A stretch of 64,000 bases of DNA from assembly GCA_902613175.1 (NCBI GenBank), contig CACMGJ010000004.1:1-64000 (forward strand). Direction: 5' to 3'. A program made the translations under genes and the position numbers. Under the pieces are notes generated by a model, which was not told the origin of the DNA, ran no database searches, and saw nothing but the letters and a program-made list of their open reading frames with translations. This document shows, piece by piece, positions 28,720-37,295 of the stretch (position 1 is the stretch's first letter; every line of letters begins with the position of its first letter). Source of the stretch: Halieaceae bacterium. GTDB taxonomy: Bacteria > Pseudomonadota > Gammaproteobacteria > Pseudomonadales > Halieaceae.

Positions 28720-29825
28720 TGATGACCTTTGATCTGGCGCCAACAGCACGGATCTATAAGGTAGGCGGAGCAGTCAGAGACACCCTCTTGAACTACCCAC
28801 ACAACGAGACCGACTGGGTGGTCGTCGGTGCCACGCCTGAGGCGCTGCTGGCATCCGGATTCAAGCAGGTGGGCGCCGACTTTCCAGTTTTTCTCCATCC
28901 GAAAACCGGTGAAGAATTTGCGCTGGCGAGAACCGAGCGAAAATCAGGTCAGGGTTATCACGGATTTGTCGTTCATGCTGACCCCTCCGTGACGCTAGAA
29001 GAAGATCTACGTCGTCGCGACCTCACTATTAACGCCATGGCGTTGGATGAGCACGGTGATCTCATCGATCCTTATGGGGGGCGGCGTGACCTCGATGCAA
29101 AGGTATTGCGACACGTTTCCGCCAATTTCTCAGAGGATCCATTGAGAGTGCTGCGCACCTGCCGGTTTGCCGCACGCTACCACCACCTAGGCTTTACCGT
29201 GGCCGAGGAAACCCTGACGCTGATGCGGGATATTGTCACGGGCGGCGAGTTGTCAGCACTAGCTCCCGATCGAGTGTGGCGCGAGACAGAGAGAGCGCTT
29301 AACGAGAAAACGCCAAGGACCTATTTTTCGCTAATACGGACGCTTAGCGCGGACGGCATCATTTTCCCCTTTTTAATCACCGACGACTCGCTCGATGCGC
29401 TGGACTCAGTTGCTAATCTCGCACCAAACAGTCTTCACCGGTGGGCTGGGCTGGCATCATTTGGCGCTGCGATTAAGCAAGCAATGGCCCCAACGATCAA
29501 CATCCCAAAACGCTATGAGCAATTGGCCGCGCGAGTTCGAGTTTATCGAGGCAAACCTCCACAAACCCCTGAGGATACGCTCGCATTTCTTGAGCATTTC
29601 GGCGCATTGAGGCAAGGATCGCAACTATCCGATGGGCTCGCTGTACTTGGCGCCATTGACGAAGCCTTCAACGAAACCCAGGTGACCCGCATTGAAAAAG
29701 GAAATCAGTTAGTGGCGAGTATTCGCGGCGAGCACTTTGTCCAGCAGGGACTGAAAGGGACTGAGATAAATACAGCCATGTCAGCAGAACGTCTACGTCA
29801 GTTGAACACGCTGCTTGATAACTAA
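28719..29825 (+). CDS. cca: tRNA CCA-adding enzyme (class II, no HD domain)
   Basis: Adds or repairs the 3' CCA of tRNAs. The product is 368 residues: palm domain with YKVGGAVRD (13-21), head and neck with [15 protein letters not shown] and [15 protein letters not shown], and a C-terminal body without an HD phosphohydrolase domain. The catalytic DxD that normally precedes WVVVG reads Glu30-Thr-Asp32 here, so the first carboxylate is Glu instead of Asp. Start ATG 28719 overlaps the apaH stop; ATG 28722 is equally possible. It ends 9 nt from convergent folB. Confidence 0.92.
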   Translation: MMTFDLAPTARIYKVGGAVRDTLLNYPHNETDWVVVGATPEALLASGFKQVGADFPVFLHPKTGEEFALARTERKSGQGYHGFVVHADPSVTLEEDLRRRDLTINAMALDEHGDLIDPYGGRRDLDAKVLRHVSANFSEDPLRVLRTCRFAARYHHLGFTVAEETLTLMRDIVTGGELSALAPDRVWRETERALNEKTPRTYFSLIRTLSADGIIFPFLITDDSLDALDSVANLAPNSLHRWAGLASFGAAIKQAMAPTINIPKRYEQLAARVRVYRGKPPQTPEDTLAFLEHFGALRQGSQLSDGLAVLGAIDEAFNETQVTRIEKGNQLVASIRGEHFVQQGLKGTEINTAMSAERLRQLNTLLDN

Positions 29826-29834
29826 CCTTTATCG

Positions 29835-30194
29835 CTAAAGGCGACGGGCAAGTGTCAGCGATACACCGACGCATGAAGCGGCTGGAACGGCGCCCGGCTT
29901 ATTGATATGCACGGTTACCTCACTCACCGGCCAACGGTCAAAAATCTCATCGATGATTGCCTTGGATAAGGCCTCGAGTAACTCGAATTGCGAGGCGGAG
30001 ACGAACGACATCACTTGTTCGGATATTGCGGCGTAGTCGAGCGCGTGACACAGATCATCGGTTTGAGCAGCCAAACCGAAATCTGCTGTCAACTCCAAGT
30101 CGATTTCAAGGCGCTGCTTTACGGTCCGTTCCCAGTCATAGCAGCCAATAATTGTCTCGGGCTGCAATCCGCAAATCCTAACTACTCCGTTCAT
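29835..30194 (-). CDS. folB: Dihydroneopterin aldolase
   Basis: Folate pathway: dihydroneopterin to hydroxymethyl-dihydropterin. The 119-residue T-fold protein shows [28 protein letters not shown], the DYAAISEQV strand, and [15 protein letters not shown]. The C-terminal [19 protein letters not shown] carries the Lys and Pro of the active-site turn. The start overlaps the tsaD stop by 4 nt (ATGA), so tsaD-folB is one unit. Confidence 0.93.
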   Translation of the reverse strand: MNGVVRICGLQPETIIGCYDWERTVKQRLEIDLELTADFGLAAQTDDLCHALDYAAISEQVMSFVSASQFELLEALSKAIIDEIFDRWPVSEVTVHINKPGAVPAASCVGVSLTLARRL

Positions 30195-31234
30195 GCGGCC
30201 TCACCATTAACCGGTGGTAGCAGCTCAGTGATTGGCCAGCGCGCACGAACCGATGGCGACTCCGAATCACGCTCACCGCGAGCAATACGAAGCGCCCCTG
30301 CATAGGCGATCATGGCGCCGTTATCCGTGCACAGACTTGGGGCGGGATATATCACCTGCGCGCCATCTTTCCCCAGTGCTTCTGCAAGACGCTCACGCAA
30401 TCGCCGGTTTGCACTGACGCCGCCTGCCATGACGAGAGTGGATACCCCCTCCTGCTTGAGCGCCCTTCTGCACTTAATGAGTAATGTATCCACAACCGCC
30501 TCCTCGAAGCAGCGGGCGACATCAGCCCTGGCTTGCTCATCGAGTGAGTCAGCATCCGATAGCTGCTTGATGCAGGTGCCTACATGAGTTTTTAATCCCG
30601 AAAAACTAAAGTCCAGCCCAGGGTGCTTCACCATGGGCCGGGGGAAATCGAAGCGATCCGGATCGCCTGTTTGAGCCAAGGCCGCCACCTGCGGGCCACC
30701 CGGATAGGGTAGGTCGAGCAATTTAGCCGTCTTGTCGAAGGCCTCCCCTGCAGCATCGTCAACAGACTCACCCAAGAGCCGATAATCTCCTAACGCATCT
30801 GCTCTAATCAGCTGCGTGTGACCACCTGACACTAGCAGCGCTACGAAGGGATAGTCGGGCGGCTCATCGGATAAAAGGGGTGCCATTAAATGCCCCTCCA
30901 TGTGATGAACACCCAACGAGGGCACCCCCAATCCTGCGGCAATGGAACGAGCGACAGTTGCACCGACAATAAGTGCACCCAATAACCCGGGACCCGAAGT
31001 GTAAGCAACCGCATCGATATCAGCTTTATCAAGACACGCATCCGATAGAACGCGATCGATGAGCGGCAAGGTCTTTCGAATATGATCTCGAGACGCCAGC
31101 TCCGGCACCACGCCACCATACTCTGCGTGCACTGCCACTTGCGAATAGAGTGCCTCGGACAATAAACCCCGCTGAGTGTCATACAGTGCAACACCTGTCT
31201 CATCGCAACTGGTTTCTAAGCCCAAAACAACCAA
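30191..31234 (-). CDS. tsaD: tRNA N6-threonylcarbamoyladenosine transferase TsaD
   Basis: Transfers threonylcarbamoyl to A37 of ANN-decoding tRNAs with TsaB and TsaE. The 347-residue ASKHA protein starts [18 protein letters not shown]. Metal-binding His residues lie in [12 protein letters not shown], and the nucleotide site includes [13 protein letters not shown] and [13 protein letters not shown]. It is divergent from rpsU across 137 bp, the conserved tsaD/rpsU gene pair. folB is translationally coupled downstream. Confidence 0.97.
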   Translation of the reverse strand: MVVLGLETSCDETGVALYDTQRGLLSEALYSQVAVHAEYGGVVPELASRDHIRKTLPLIDRVLSDACLDKADIDAVAYTSGPGLLGALIVGATVARSIAAGLGVPSLGVHHMEGHLMAPLLSDEPPDYPFVALLVSGGHTQLIRADALGDYRLLGESVDDAAGEAFDKTAKLLDLPYPGGPQVAALAQTGDPDRFDFPRPMVKHPGLDFSFSGLKTHVGTCIKQLSDADSLDEQARADVARCFEEAVVDTLLIKCRRALKQEGVSTLVMAGGVSANRRLRERLAEALGKDGAQVIYPAPSLCTDNGAMIAYAGALRIARGERDSESPSVRARWPITELLPPVNGEAA

Positions 31235-31281
31235 AATTCAGTGACTCTCAAAAAATGCGGAAGTTAGCACGATGTTAGCCT

Positions 31282-31310
31282 TTGCAAAACGTCGCAGGCC
31301 TACCTATACT
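31282..31310 (+). promoter_or_regulatory. Sigma-70 promoter of the rpsU-yqeY-dnaG-rpoD operon
   Basis: A -35 element TTGCAA (31282-31287) and a -10 element TATACT (31305-31310) are separated by exactly 17 bp. The expected start is about 55 nt before the rpsU ATG. The match to consensus is 4/6 and 5/6 with ideal spacing, suggesting a strong housekeeping promoter, as expected for the macromolecular-synthesis operon. Confidence 0.8.
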
Positions 31311-31371
31311 GCGCGCCCTTAAATTTGATGCGGCGACTACCCGCTCATCAGTAAACAACAGGATTAGTTTA

Positions 31372-31587
31372 ATGCCTTCAGTAAAGGTAAAAGAAAACGA
31401 GCCCTTTGACGTTGCTTTACGACGATTCAAGCGGTCGTGCGAAAAAGCCGGTCTTCTGGCCGAAGTTCGCAAGCGCGAGCACTACGAAAAGCCGACCACA
31501 GTTCGCAAACGTGCCGCTGCTGCAGCTGTGAAGCGTCACCTCAAGAAAATGTCTCGGGAAAACCGGAAGCGTCAGCGTTTGTACTAA
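31372..31587 (+). CDS. rpsU: 30S ribosomal protein S21
   Basis: Small basic 30S protein needed for mRNA engagement. From ATG 31372 it has 71 residues, identical in length to E. coli S21. Signatures are [31 protein letters not shown] and the basic C-terminus [10 protein letters not shown]. An in-frame upstream codon at 31282 is rejected because it falls on the promoter -35 box. First gene of rpsU-yqeY-dnaG-rpoD. Confidence 0.97.
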   Translation: MPSVKVKENEPFDVALRRFKRSCEKAGLLAEVRKREHYEKPTTVRKRAAAAAVKRHLKKMSRENRKRQRLY

Positions 31588-31606
31588 GACCCTACCGACT
31601 AGCGAG

Positions 31607-32065
31607 ATGACTGGTTCCGAAAATTTAGTCGCCCGAATCAAGGCCTCAATGAAAGAGGCCATGAGGGCACGCGCAAAAGAGCGTCTCGCCACCATCCGGC
31701 TGGTTCAGGCCGAATTCAAACGCGTTGAAGTTGACGAGCGAATCGAAATCGATGACGCAAGAGCGCTTGCGATCATGGATAAGATGGTCAAGCAGCGTCG
31801 GGATTCCATTAGCCAGTTTGAGAGCGCAGGCCGTGACGAATTAGCCGCTATTGAGCGAGCCGAAATCAACGTCATTCAAGAATTCCTCCCACAGCAACTC
31901 AGCGAAGATGAAATCCTCGCTATCATCGACGATGCGCTAAGCGGTATTGATGCGACAGGCATGGCTGCTATGGGACCGCTAATGAGTATCATCAAGCCCA
32001 AATTGCAGGGTCGCGCCGACATGGGTGCCGTATCCAAGCTAGTTAAGGCTAAACTGACGTCTTAA
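31607..32065 (+). CDS. GatB/YqeY-domain protein
   Basis: A 152-residue YqeY-family protein, homologous to the tRNA-binding tail domain of amidotransferase subunit GatB. Visible family features are IKASMKEAMRARAKERLATI, IMDKMVKQRRDSISQFESAG, EFLPQQLSEDEI and the C-terminal GRADMGAVSKLVK. It lies between rpsU (20 nt upstream) and dnaG (22 nt downstream), a known gammaproteobacterial order. Biochemical function is not established. Confidence 0.93.
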   Translation: MTGSENLVARIKASMKEAMRARAKERLATIRLVQAEFKRVEVDERIEIDDARALAIMDKMVKQRRDSISQFESAGRDELAAIERAEINVIQEFLPQQLSEDEILAIIDDALSGIDATGMAAMGPLMSIIKPKLQGRADMGAVSKLVKAKLTS

Positions 32066-32087
32066 CCACCGGCTAAGGTCATCCAAC

Positions 32088-33953
32088 ATGGCCCGACTTC
32101 CACAGGCATTTATCGACCAAGTCCTTGACCGGACCGATATCGTTGATGTGGTTGATCGCCGGGTAAAGCTAAAAAAGGCAGGTAAGAACTACTCAGCCTG
32201 CTGCCCATTCCATCAGGAAAAAACACCCTCCTTTTCTGTTAATCCCGAAAAGCAGTTCTACTACTGCTTTGGTTGCGGAGCAGGTGGCAACGCGCTGGGC
32301 TTCGTAATGGATTACGAGCGGATGGAGTTTCGCGAGGCCATTGAGTCCCTCGCACAAGCAGCCGGCATGGAGCTGCCAGCAGCAGAAGCTGACGCTACTA
32401 CTCACATAGATCATAAAAAACCCCTTTATGAGTCCATGGAGAACGCGACGCGATTGTATGAGTCGCTTCTGCGGAAGCATCCCACTCGGGTGCGTGTTGT
32501 CGACTACCTGAAACAACGCGGTTTATCAGGTGAGATAGCCCGAGACTTTCGACTGGGCTTTGCGCCTGAAGGGTGGGATAACCTCATGGCCACCCTGTCG
32601 TCGGAAGAAGATATTGAGCATGCACTAACGGCAGGGCTGTTGATTGAAAATGACTCGGGACGAAAATATGATCGTTTCAGAGATCGCGTTATTTTCCCGA
32701 TCATAAATCAACGCGGCAAAGTCATTGCCATGGGTGGCCGAGTACTGGGAGATGGAAAACCCAAGTACCTCAATTCGCCCGAGACGCCGCTGTTTTCAAA
32801 ATCGCATGAGCTTTACGGTCTCCACCATATCCGCAAATTTGCGAAGAACCTCTCGCGCATTGTGGTCGTGGAAGGCTACATGGATGTTATTGCGCTAGCG
32901 CAATTTGGCATCCATTACGCCGTAGCGACATTGGGAACGTCAGTGGGCAAGCCGCATTTAGAAATGCTTTTCCGGCGCGTAGATCAAGTCGTATTTTGCT
33001 TCGATGGTGACGAAGCGGGCAGGAAAGCCGCGTTCAGAGGTATGGAAGCCGCCTTACCCATGATGGAAGACGGCCGCCAAGTGAAATTCCTCTTCCTCCC
33101 AGAGGGCGAGGATCCGGACAGTGTAGTGCGCAACAAAGGCTCCCAGCACCTTGAGCATTTATTCGATAACGCTGATCCTCTGGAGACTTTCCTATTCGAT
33201 CAAATGGCACAGGGAATCGATCTCGAAACCATGGATGGCAAAGCGCGGCTGTCAAAATTGGTAGCGCCCTACATCAACCTCATTCCTGATGGGGTGTTTA
33301 AAACGCTCTTATTCAAGGCACTCGCGACTCGCACGGATATGGATGTCGAGAGCTTGCGGCGATTGAGAGAAATCGAAAAGCCCGTGACAGCAGACTGCTA
33401 CTCCGCTCCCGGAACAGAGTCCGGCGAGATGCAAAGCGAAGCTGACCCGCCCTTTGATTATCCTGAGGGATATGAGCCGCTCCCCGACAGTGAAGATCAC
33501 TATGGGGCCCCGGCGCAGATGGAGCCTCACGGTACCGTCCTCTTGCGAGCGCTGGGCTTACTCGTCCTGAAGCCATCCTCTGCAAGCACGGTAACGGATG
33601 AACTGCTTCCTGAGCAAGGCGGGATGCTGAGTAACTTGCTTCGTGATGTTGTAAGACAGGTACGTGAAACCCCTGAGCTCAGCACAGCCGCCCTACTCGG
33701 CTACTGGATGGGTACAGATGAAGGCGAACTGCTGAGTGAGGCCGTTGCGAAAGAGGTCATCGATGATGAACAGCACATTAGCGAACACCTGATGGCGATC
33801 CTAAATAAGCTTTCGAGAGATCGGCATGTCACTCTTTTGCGTAAACGCGCTGAAACATTGAAATCTGTGGCCTACACTGACTTGAGCAACGAGCAAAAGC
33901 GCGAGCTCGTAACATTGACGACTGAGATAAGACAACTCTCTGGACGAAATTAA
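32088..33953 (+). CDS. dnaG: DNA primase
   Basis: Synthesises RNA primers at the replication fork. The product is 621 residues. The N-terminal zinc-binding domain is CPFHQEKTPSF ... YYCFGCGAGG. The TOPRIM catalytic core around 265-345 shows VVVEGYMDVIALAQFG and FCFDGDEAGRKAA (acidic metal ligands). The C-terminal part is the DnaB-binding domain. Start ATG 32088 opens MARLPQAFIDQVLDRTDIVD, the standard N-terminus. Confidence 0.97.
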   Translation: MARLPQAFIDQVLDRTDIVDVVDRRVKLKKAGKNYSACCPFHQEKTPSFSVNPEKQFYYCFGCGAGGNALGFVMDYERMEFREAIESLAQAAGMELPAAEADATTHIDHKKPLYESMENATRLYESLLRKHPTRVRVVDYLKQRGLSGEIARDFRLGFAPEGWDNLMATLSSEEDIEHALTAGLLIENDSGRKYDRFRDRVIFPIINQRGKVIAMGGRVLGDGKPKYLNSPETPLFSKSHELYGLHHIRKFAKNLSRIVVVEGYMDVIALAQFGIHYAVATLGTSVGKPHLEMLFRRVDQVVFCFDGDEAGRKAAFRGMEAALPMMEDGRQVKFLFLPEGEDPDSVVRNKGSQHLEHLFDNADPLETFLFDQMAQGIDLETMDGKARLSKLVAPYINLIPDGVFKTLLFKALATRTDMDVESLRRLREIEKPVTADCYSAPGTESGEMQSEADPPFDYPEGYEPLPDSEDHYGAPAQMEPHGTVLLRALGLLVLKPSSASTVTDELLPEQGGMLSNLLRDVVRQVRETPELSTAALLGYWMGTDEGELLSEAVAKEVIDDEQHISEHLMAILNKLSRDRHVTLLRKRAETLKSVAYTDLSNEQKRELVTLTTEIRQLSGRN

Positions 33954-34097
33954 CGCGCTGATCGTTCAGGGCGCGGTAATACTGATAAAAATTGAATAAA
34001 ACATTCAAAGTCCAAGTTTTGACATGGCTTATTGCACCTGCGACCGCTATTATTGCGGGCTTATTTTTTTTCGACCCCTTTTTCTCCGGACCGATAC

Positions 34098-35906
34098 ATG
34101 TCTGATTCGCTACAACAACAATCTCGCCTTAAGCAACTGATTGCAAAAGGCAAAGAGCAAGGCTACCTAACTTACGCCGAGGTGAATGATCACCTTCCTC
34201 AGGATATTTCAGAGCCGGACCAAGTCGAAGACATCATTCAGATGATCAATGACATGGGTATTCAGGTGTTCGAACAGGCGCCTGATGCCGATGAACTGTT
34301 GTTAACCGAGGGCGATCGCTCCGCTGATGAAATTGCGGCTGCTGAGGCTGCCGCGGCACTGGCGGCCGTTGAGAACGAGGCGGGAAGAACGACCGATCCT
34401 GTGCGCATGTACATGCGAGAAATGGGCTCGGTTGAGCTCCTAACGCGTGAAGGCGAAATCGTTATTGCCAAGCGTATCGAGGAAGGCATTCGTGAACTGA
34501 TGGCTGCCTTGGCCTTCTACCCGTGCATTGCTCGCAAACTTTGCGATGAGTACGACCTGGTTGCCAAAGAAGAGCGCAAACTGGCCGACATCCTGGTGGG
34601 TTATCTGGACCCAGCTGATCACGTGCCCTCAGCACAGGAAATTGCGGAGCAGAACGCGAACAATAACAGCGATGATTCTGAAGAATCAGCAGATACAGGG
34701 CCCGATCCTGTTGCAGCTAAAAAGCGTTTCACGGCATTGAAGCGTCAGTGCACGAAGACGGAAAAGACGCTGGAAGAAAAAGGCTACGACAGCAAAGAAG
34801 CTCAGAAAGAGATGGCCAAGCTGGGGGAACTCTTTAAGTTCTTCAAGTTGACACCGCGTGTATTTGATCCGCTGGTTGAAACACCCAGAGCCGTACTGGC
34901 TGTCGTTCGAGAGTCAGAGCGGGAACTCACGCGAATTGTGGTGCGCGAATGCCGCATGGATCGGAAAGATTTCATCAAGAGCTTCCAGGGGTCAGAGAGC
35001 AACCTCGATTGGATCGACGGTGCGACGAAAAAGGCAGACGTCGCCGAGCGCTTAGCAAATTATCGAGAAGACATTGTCCGACTGCAGAAACGCATTGGCA
35101 TCATTGAGGACGAAGTAGGCCTATCCACGCTCGAGATCAAAGAAATTAACCGTCGCATGAGCATGGGCGAAGCGCGTGCGCGGCGGGCGAAGAAGGAAAT
35201 GGTAGAAGCAAACCTTCGACTGGTTATCTCTATTGCAAAGAAATACACCAACCGCGGTCTCCAGTTCCTGGATCTCATCCAAGAGGGCAATATTGGTCTG
35301 ATGAAGGCGGTTGATAAGTTTGAATATCGACGCGGCTACAAATTCTCTACCTACGCGACGTGGTGGATTCGTCAGGCGATCACTCGATCGATTGCCGACC
35401 AGGCGCGCACCATTCGAATTCCTGTGCACATGATCGAAACGATCAACAAACTCAATCGAATCTCTCGTCAGATGTTGCAAGAGATGGGTCGTGAGCCTAC
35501 GCCTGAAGAGCTAGGTGAGCGCATGGACATGCCGGAAGACAAAGTACGTAAGGTCCTGAAAATCGCTAAAGAGCCTATCTCTATGGAGACGCCCATTGGC
35601 GATGATGAAGATTCGCATCTTGGCGATTTCATTGAGGACGTCACGATCGCAAGTCCCGTTGATGCCGCCACCGACGAAGGCCTGACCGAAGCGACTCGTG
35701 AAGTCCTAGGCGGTCTGACTGCCCGTGAGGCCAAAGTGCTCCGTATGCGGTTCGGCATAGACATGAATACGGACCACACTCTTGAGGAAGTCGGTAAGCA
35801 GTTTGACGTGACTCGTGAGCGTATTCGTCAGATTGAAGCCAAGGCGCTGCGAAAACTTCGCCACCCGACTCGGTCTGATTACCTGAGAAGCTTCCTCGAC
35901 GACTAA
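34098..35906 (+). CDS. rpoD: Primary sigma factor RpoD (sigma-70)
   Basis: Housekeeping sigma factor. From ATG 34098 ([20 protein letters not shown]) it has 602 residues. Region 1.1 is at the N-terminus, an acidic non-conserved region lies around 190-215, region 2 has [20 protein letters not shown] and [15 protein letters not shown], region 3 [15 protein letters not shown], and region 4.2 has the helix-turn-helix [21 protein letters not shown] longer in-frame reading from a TTG at 34032 is not conserved. The 144-bp gap after dnaG probably holds an internal promoter, but none is clear. Confidence 0.97.
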   Translation: MSDSLQQQSRLKQLIAKGKEQGYLTYAEVNDHLPQDISEPDQVEDIIQMINDMGIQVFEQAPDADELLLTEGDRSADEIAAAEAAAALAAVENEAGRTTDPVRMYMREMGSVELLTREGEIVIAKRIEEGIRELMAALAFYPCIARKLCDEYDLVAKEERKLADILVGYLDPADHVPSAQEIAEQNANNNSDDSEESADTGPDPVAAKKRFTALKRQCTKTEKTLEEKGYDSKEAQKEMAKLGELFKFFKLTPRVFDPLVETPRAVLAVVRESERELTRIVVRECRMDRKDFIKSFQGSESNLDWIDGATKKADVAERLANYREDIVRLQKRIGIIEDEVGLSTLEIKEINRRMSMGEARARRAKKEMVEANLRLVISIAKKYTNRGLQFLDLIQEGNIGLMKAVDKFEYRRGYKFSTYATWWIRQAITRSIADQARTIRIPVHMIETINKLNRISRQMLQEMGREPTPEELGERMDMPEDKVRKVLKIAKEPISMETPIGDDEDSHLGDFIEDVTIASPVDAATDEGLTEATREVLGGLTAREAKVLRMRFGIDMNTDHTLEEVGKQFDVTRERIRQIEAKALRKLRHPTRSDYLRSFLDD

Positions 35907-35936
35907 GTCGGTTGAACGACGGGTTATTCTAAAGCG

Positions 35937-36401
35937 CTATTGATACAGACGAATTCCGTAGGCGCGCCTCAACTCGTCCAGTGGCGTATTCATCATGTCC
36001 TCGGTGACGTCTGAGTGCGGCCACTTAGCCGACATACTTCGGACGCGACGAACCCAGATCCAGAAGAACAAAGGCAGGTAATACGTCAGCAAAAGCGTAT
36101 AGGTCTTCACTCGTCCGCCCATTAACTGAATACCTTCCTCGTTCAGCATCTGCACGTCTGGATCCATTGCGTAGGCCTTTAGCTCGTCACGGTCGATAGT
36201 CGTGCCAAAAAGAATCCATGGCTTCAAAAGAATCTCCCCCTGAAGCGACGTATCGCAACCAAACAGGACATGAGTGAGATCGTGATCAACGAACATCTTA
36301 CCTTTGCGTTGCGAGACCACAGCCACTTCTGGCGCGTGCCGATACAATTCTTCAAGGCCATCGCGCAGGGTTAAACGACAATTTTGTTGCATGAACTGCA
36401 T
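35937..36401 (-). CDS. Coq4-like protein with HDxxH-x11-E motif
   Basis: A 154-residue uncharacterised protein. It contains HDLTH followed by eleven residues and Glu (VDHDLTHVLFGCDTSLQGEI). This is the metal-binding HDxxHx11E pattern of the Coq4 family, which acts in ubiquinone ring chemistry. A hydrophobic stretch TYTLLLTYYLPLFFWIWV near residues 100-117 suggests membrane association. Overall similarity to Coq4 beyond the motif is weak by eye, so the assignment is an inference. It is convergent with rpoD and isolated from the cytochrome cluster upstream of which it starts. Confidence 0.6.
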   Translation of the reverse strand: MQFMQQNCRLTLRDGLEELYRHAPEVAVVSQRKGKMFVDHDLTHVLFGCDTSLQGEILLKPWILFGTTIDRDELKAYAMDPDVQMLNEEGIQLMGGRVKTYTLLLTYYLPLFFWIWVRRVRSMSAKWPHSDVTEDMMNTPLDELRRAYGIRLYQ

Positions 36402-36454
36402 ACCGCCCCCCGTCTTTTTGCTTTCAGCCTAGCGCGTTTGATTGCGCTCTGCAC

Positions 36455-36487
36455 CCTCGCAAAGCCTGCATCCTCGCAAAGCCTGCA
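36455..36487. repeat. Tandem duplication of a 17-bp unit
   Basis: CCTCGCAAAGCCTGCA occurs at 36455-36470 and again at 36472-36487, with one base (T) between, giving two perfect copies at a 17-bp period. It lies in the 276-bp gap between the divergent Coq4-like and cytochrome genes. It may be slippage or a duplicated operator; no palindrome is inside the unit. Confidence 0.75.
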
Positions 36488-36614
36488 CCTTACAGAAAAG
36501 GTACACTTGAGATGGCATGCAGTGGCAGAGAGACGGCTGACTTATTTGAGGCTGCCCTTGGATCAACTCAGTATTGCGCGCGCGTTTTCTATGGAGAGCT
36601 TTTTCTAAACAAAG

Positions 36615-36643
36615 CTTTTTCCGTAAAGAGCGCCGTTTATACT
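36615..36643 (+). promoter_or_regulatory. Possible promoter of the cytochrome cluster
   Basis: A good -10 element TATACT at 36638-36643 lies 35 nt before the cytochrome c ATG. The matching -35 region (around 36615-36620, CTTTTT) is poor, so the promoter, if real, probably needs an activator. The 17-bp tandem repeat sits about 130 nt upstream of the -10. Confidence 0.35.
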
Positions 36644-36677
36644 TTTAGACTAAAGCCAAGGTATAAGAAGCTGGCAC

Positions 36678-37295
36678 ATGAAATTAAGCCACAAGCTCAC
36701 CGCACTACTCCTAGCTATCAGCGTATTATCTGCGTCTGCATTAGCTGATGATGCATACCAGACACATTGCGCTTCGTGCCATGGCGCATTAGGCGCCGGC
36801 AACCTGTCATTAGGCGCGCCGAACTTAACGCTGTTTTCCAATGCGTACCTAGAGCGGCAGTTGCGGGGATTCCAGAAGGGATGGCGAGATACAACTGACC
36901 CCTACACTCAGACGATGAGCGCAGCAGTCGGTGCTTTGGATGCGGGTGAAGTCGCTGAGGCATTACTCGCGATTGATCGGCTCCCTGATTCACGAGAAAT
37001 TTCGGTGGCCAAACCTGCAGCAGGCGACACGGATCGCGGTGCAGACTTGTACACTGCCTACTGTGGTGCCTGTCATGGAACAAATGCAGGTGGTAATGAC
37101 GCATTAGGTGCACCCAGTTTGTTGGGGCTCGATGCCCACTACTTGGCACGTCAGTACCGTCATTTTAGTGAGGGCCGGCGTGGCTTCCATGTCGATGATC
37201 GCTATGGGAAGCAGATGAACCGGCTGTCGCGCTCGCTCAAAGATCCATCCCTCATCGATGATGTCAGTGTTTATGTGGCACAGCTGTCTCAGTAA
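36678..37295 (+). CDS. Periplasmic di-haem cytochrome c (c4-like)
   Basis: Exported electron carrier of 205 residues. The signal peptide ends near ALA at 23. Two c-type haem sites, CASCH (31-35) and CGACH (129-133), give a duplicated c4-like fold. Each half carries later Met residues that could be distal ligands (TQTMSAAVGAL; KQMNRLSRSL). First gene of a tight cluster with a di-haem peroxidase, a beta-helix/cytochrome fusion and a BciB/HCAR-like flavoprotein. It probably shuttles electrons to or from the peroxidase-like neighbour. The last codons overlap the next gene by 38 nt if that gene starts at 37258. Confidence 0.9.
   Translation: MKLSHKLTALLLAISVLSASALADDAYQTHCASCHGALGAGNLSLGAPNLTLFSNAYLERQLRGFQKGWRDTTDPYTQTMSAAVGALDAGEVAEALLAIDRLPDSREISVAKPAAGDTDRGADLYTAYCGACHGTNAGGNDALGAPSLLGLDAHYLARQYRHFSEGRRGFHVDDRYGKQMNRLSRSLKDPSLIDDVSVYVAQLSQ

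Noticed and set aside
29826-29841. Small perfect hairpin CCTTTA-TCGC-TAAAGG between cca and folB
   Set aside because: Only 6 bp, AT-rich and no T-run on either strand; too weak to call a terminator.
36384-36608. 74-codon frame covering the tandem repeat
   Set aside because: Overlaps the Coq4-like gene start and is built largely on the duplicated 17-bp unit.
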